DNA from: Lelliottia wanjuensis | GTDB lineage: Bacteria > Pseudomonadota > Gammaproteobacteria > Enterobacterales > Enterobacteriaceae | Direction of reading: 5' to 3' | Length of the DNA: 64,000 bases | Assembly: GCF_030238365.1 (NCBI RefSeq) | Contig: NZ_JASSOT010000061.1 | Location: forward strand, 62,001-126,000 | In this document: piece after piece, positions 62,711 to 64,000 of the stretch | Layout of the letters: every line of letters begins with the position of its first letter | How positions within the stretch are numbered: position 1 is the first letter of the stretch | Made by a program: the position numbers and the translations under genes | Notes under the pieces: generated by a model | What the model was told of the DNA's origin: nothing | What the model saw: the letters and a program-made list of their open reading frames with translations, nothing else | The model's database searches: none

Positions 62711-64000
62711 TTACAGTTTAGCGCTTACCCAGCTTTCAACGCTGGCCAATGCTGCTGGAAGTGCTGCCACGTCCGTACCACCGGCTTGCGCCATGTCTGG
62801 ACGACCACCACCTTTGCCACCCACCTGCTGGGCGACCATGCCAATCAATTCCCCTGCTTTCACGCGATCCGTCACATCCTTAGAGACGCCCGCAATCAGA
62901 GAAACCTTACCTTCTGCCGCTGTCGCCAGGACGATAACCGTGGAACCGAGTTGGTTCTTGAGATCATCAACCATGGTGCGAAGCATCTTAGGCTCAACGC
63001 CTGCCAGTTCGCTGACCAGCAGTTTAACACCTTTAATATCAACCGCTTTGCTGGAAAGGTTTGCACTCTCCTGCACCGCAGCCTGCTCTTTCAGCTGCTG
63101 CAGCTCTTTTTCCAGCTGACGGGTACGTTCCAGCGCGCTACGCACTTTCTCGCCCAGGTTGTGGCTGTCGCCCTTCAGCAGCTGCGCAATGTCGTGCAGC
63201 TGATCGCTTTCTGCGTGCAGGCTCGCCATCGCACCTTCGCCGGTCACGGCTTCGATACGACGCACACCCGCCGCAGTACCTGATTCAGACAGGATACGGA
63301 ACAGGCCGATATCACCCGTACGCGAGGCGTGAGTACCGCCGCACAGTTCGGTAGAGAAATCACCCATGCTCAGCACACGAACGCGCTCGTCGTATTTCTC
63401 GCCGAACAGCGCCATCGCCCCTTTCGCTTTCGCTGCTTCCAGATCCATGATGTGGGTCTCGATAGGCAGGTTACGACGAATCTGAGCGTTGACCATGTCT
63501 TCCACCGCGCGGATTTCAGACGGTTTCATCGCTTCGAAATGGGAGAAGTCAAAACGCAGCACTTTGTCATTGACCAGAGAACCTTTCTGAGCAACGTGTG
63601 TACCCAGTACATCGCGCAGAGCGGCGTGCATCAGGTGCGTGGCAGAGTGGTTCAGACGAATGCGCGCACGGCGAGCTTCATCCACTTCCGCTTTCACGCC
63701 CGCACCCACTTTCAGGGAGCCTGAAGCGAGTTTGCCGACGTGACCAATTGCCTGGCCGTATTTCTGAGTATCGGTGACGGTAAAGGCAAAGTCGTTACCT
63801 TTCAGTGCGCCTTTATCGCCCACCTGGCCGCCCGATTCCGCGTAGAACGGCGTTTTGTCCAGAACCACAACCGCATCCTGGCCTGCGCTGATGCTGTCCA
63901 CGGCTTTGCCGTCAACAAACAGCGCGGTCACTTTGCCGGTCAGTTCCAGATGATCGTAACCCTGGAATTCAGACGCGCTATCCACGCGGATCATCGCGTT
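62711..64000 (-). CDS. alaS: Alanyl-tRNA synthetase AlaS, C-terminal part
   Basis: 429 residues are visible; the gene runs off the right edge, so about half of the usual 875 residues lie outside. The editing domain carries the zinc-binding motifs [11 protein letters not shown] (HxxxH) and [13 protein letters not shown] (CxxxH). The C-terminal DHHA1/C-Ala region follows ([65 protein letters not shown]). The enzyme charges tRNA-Ala and clears misacylated Ser and Gly. csrA follows, as in E. coli. Confidence 0.96.
   Translation of the reverse strand, partial: NAMIRVDSASEFQGYDHLELTGKVTALFVDGKAVDSISAGQDAVVVLDKTPFYAESGGQVGDKGALKGNDFAFTVTDTQKYGQAIGHVGKLASGSLKVGAGVKAEVDEARRARIRLNHSATHLMHAALRDVLGTHVAQKGSLVNDKVLRFDFSHFEAMKPSEIRAVEDMVNAQIRRNLPIETHIMDLEAAKAKGAMALFGEKYDERVRVLSMGDFSTELCGGTHASRTGDIGLFRILSESGTAAGVRRIEAVTGEGAMASLHAESDQLHDIAQLLKGDSHNLGEKVRSALERTRQLEKELQQLKEQAAVQESANLSSKAVDIKGVKLLVSELAGVEPKMLRTMVDDLKNQLGSTVIVLATAAEGKVSLIAGVSKDVTDRVKAGELIGMVAQQVGGKGGGRPDMAQAGGTDVAALPAALASVESWVSAKL

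Overview
This 64 kb window is enterobacterial chromosome, from the Enterobacter/Lelliottia/Citrobacter side of the Enterobacteriaceae (an inference from gene content; genus not settled). The right-hand 25 kb is core backbone in the order known from Escherichia coli: yqaE, stpA, alaE, ygaC, ygaM, nrdHIEF, proVWX, an MFS gene, emrRAB, luxS, micA, gshA, yqaA, yqaB, four tRNA-Arg(ACG), tRNA-Ser(GCU), csrA, alaS. Both edges cut a gene: a large Ig-repeat adhesin on the left and alaS on the right.

Positions 1-6600 hold the C-terminal part of an invasin/intimin-like adhesin, a small periplasmic LEA-like protein, an array of eight REP/BIME units of about 109 bp, a YceI-like protein, and a minus-strand operon TPR protein - ECF sigma factor - anti-sigma factor. 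The sigma gene appears to carry a one-base frame problem at its start. Positions 6600-22630 form a biofilm adhesin system: a 3722-residue BapA-like protein with about 27 Ig-like modules, followed by its type I secretion outer-membrane protein, ABC exporter and membrane-fusion protein.

Positions 22900-30300 are a mixed accessory stretch: higBA toxin-antitoxin, nudI, a PLP aminotransferase, a DUF421 membrane-protein pair, an Ail/OmpX-like protein, a LysR/SDR divergent pair and a methyltransferase. Positions 30371-39366 hold the most interesting locus. On the minus strand lie an ankyrin protein, an FdrA-like protein, a DUF1116 (YlbE/AllG-like) protein, an NCS2-like permease, a carbamate kinase and a Tat-exported cytosine-deaminase-like amidohydrolase, with a divergent LysR regulator. 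It reads as a carbamoyl-yielding catabolic pathway that ends in ATP formation by carbamate kinase, but its substrate is not evident and it lacks a YlbF/AllH-like subunit.

In the backbone, notable points are a 2-isopropylmalate synthase paralogue with an AraC-type regulator between emrB and luxS, an intact MFS transporter where E. coli K-12 has the ygaY remnant, a YodC-like gene between yqaE and stpA, the sRNA MicA with a textbook sigma-E promoter, and a 19-nt copy of the tRNA-Arg 3' end inside a hairpin beyond the tRNA array. Two families of palindromic repeats (REP/BIME and a CCCTCTCCC-type element) are scattered through the window.
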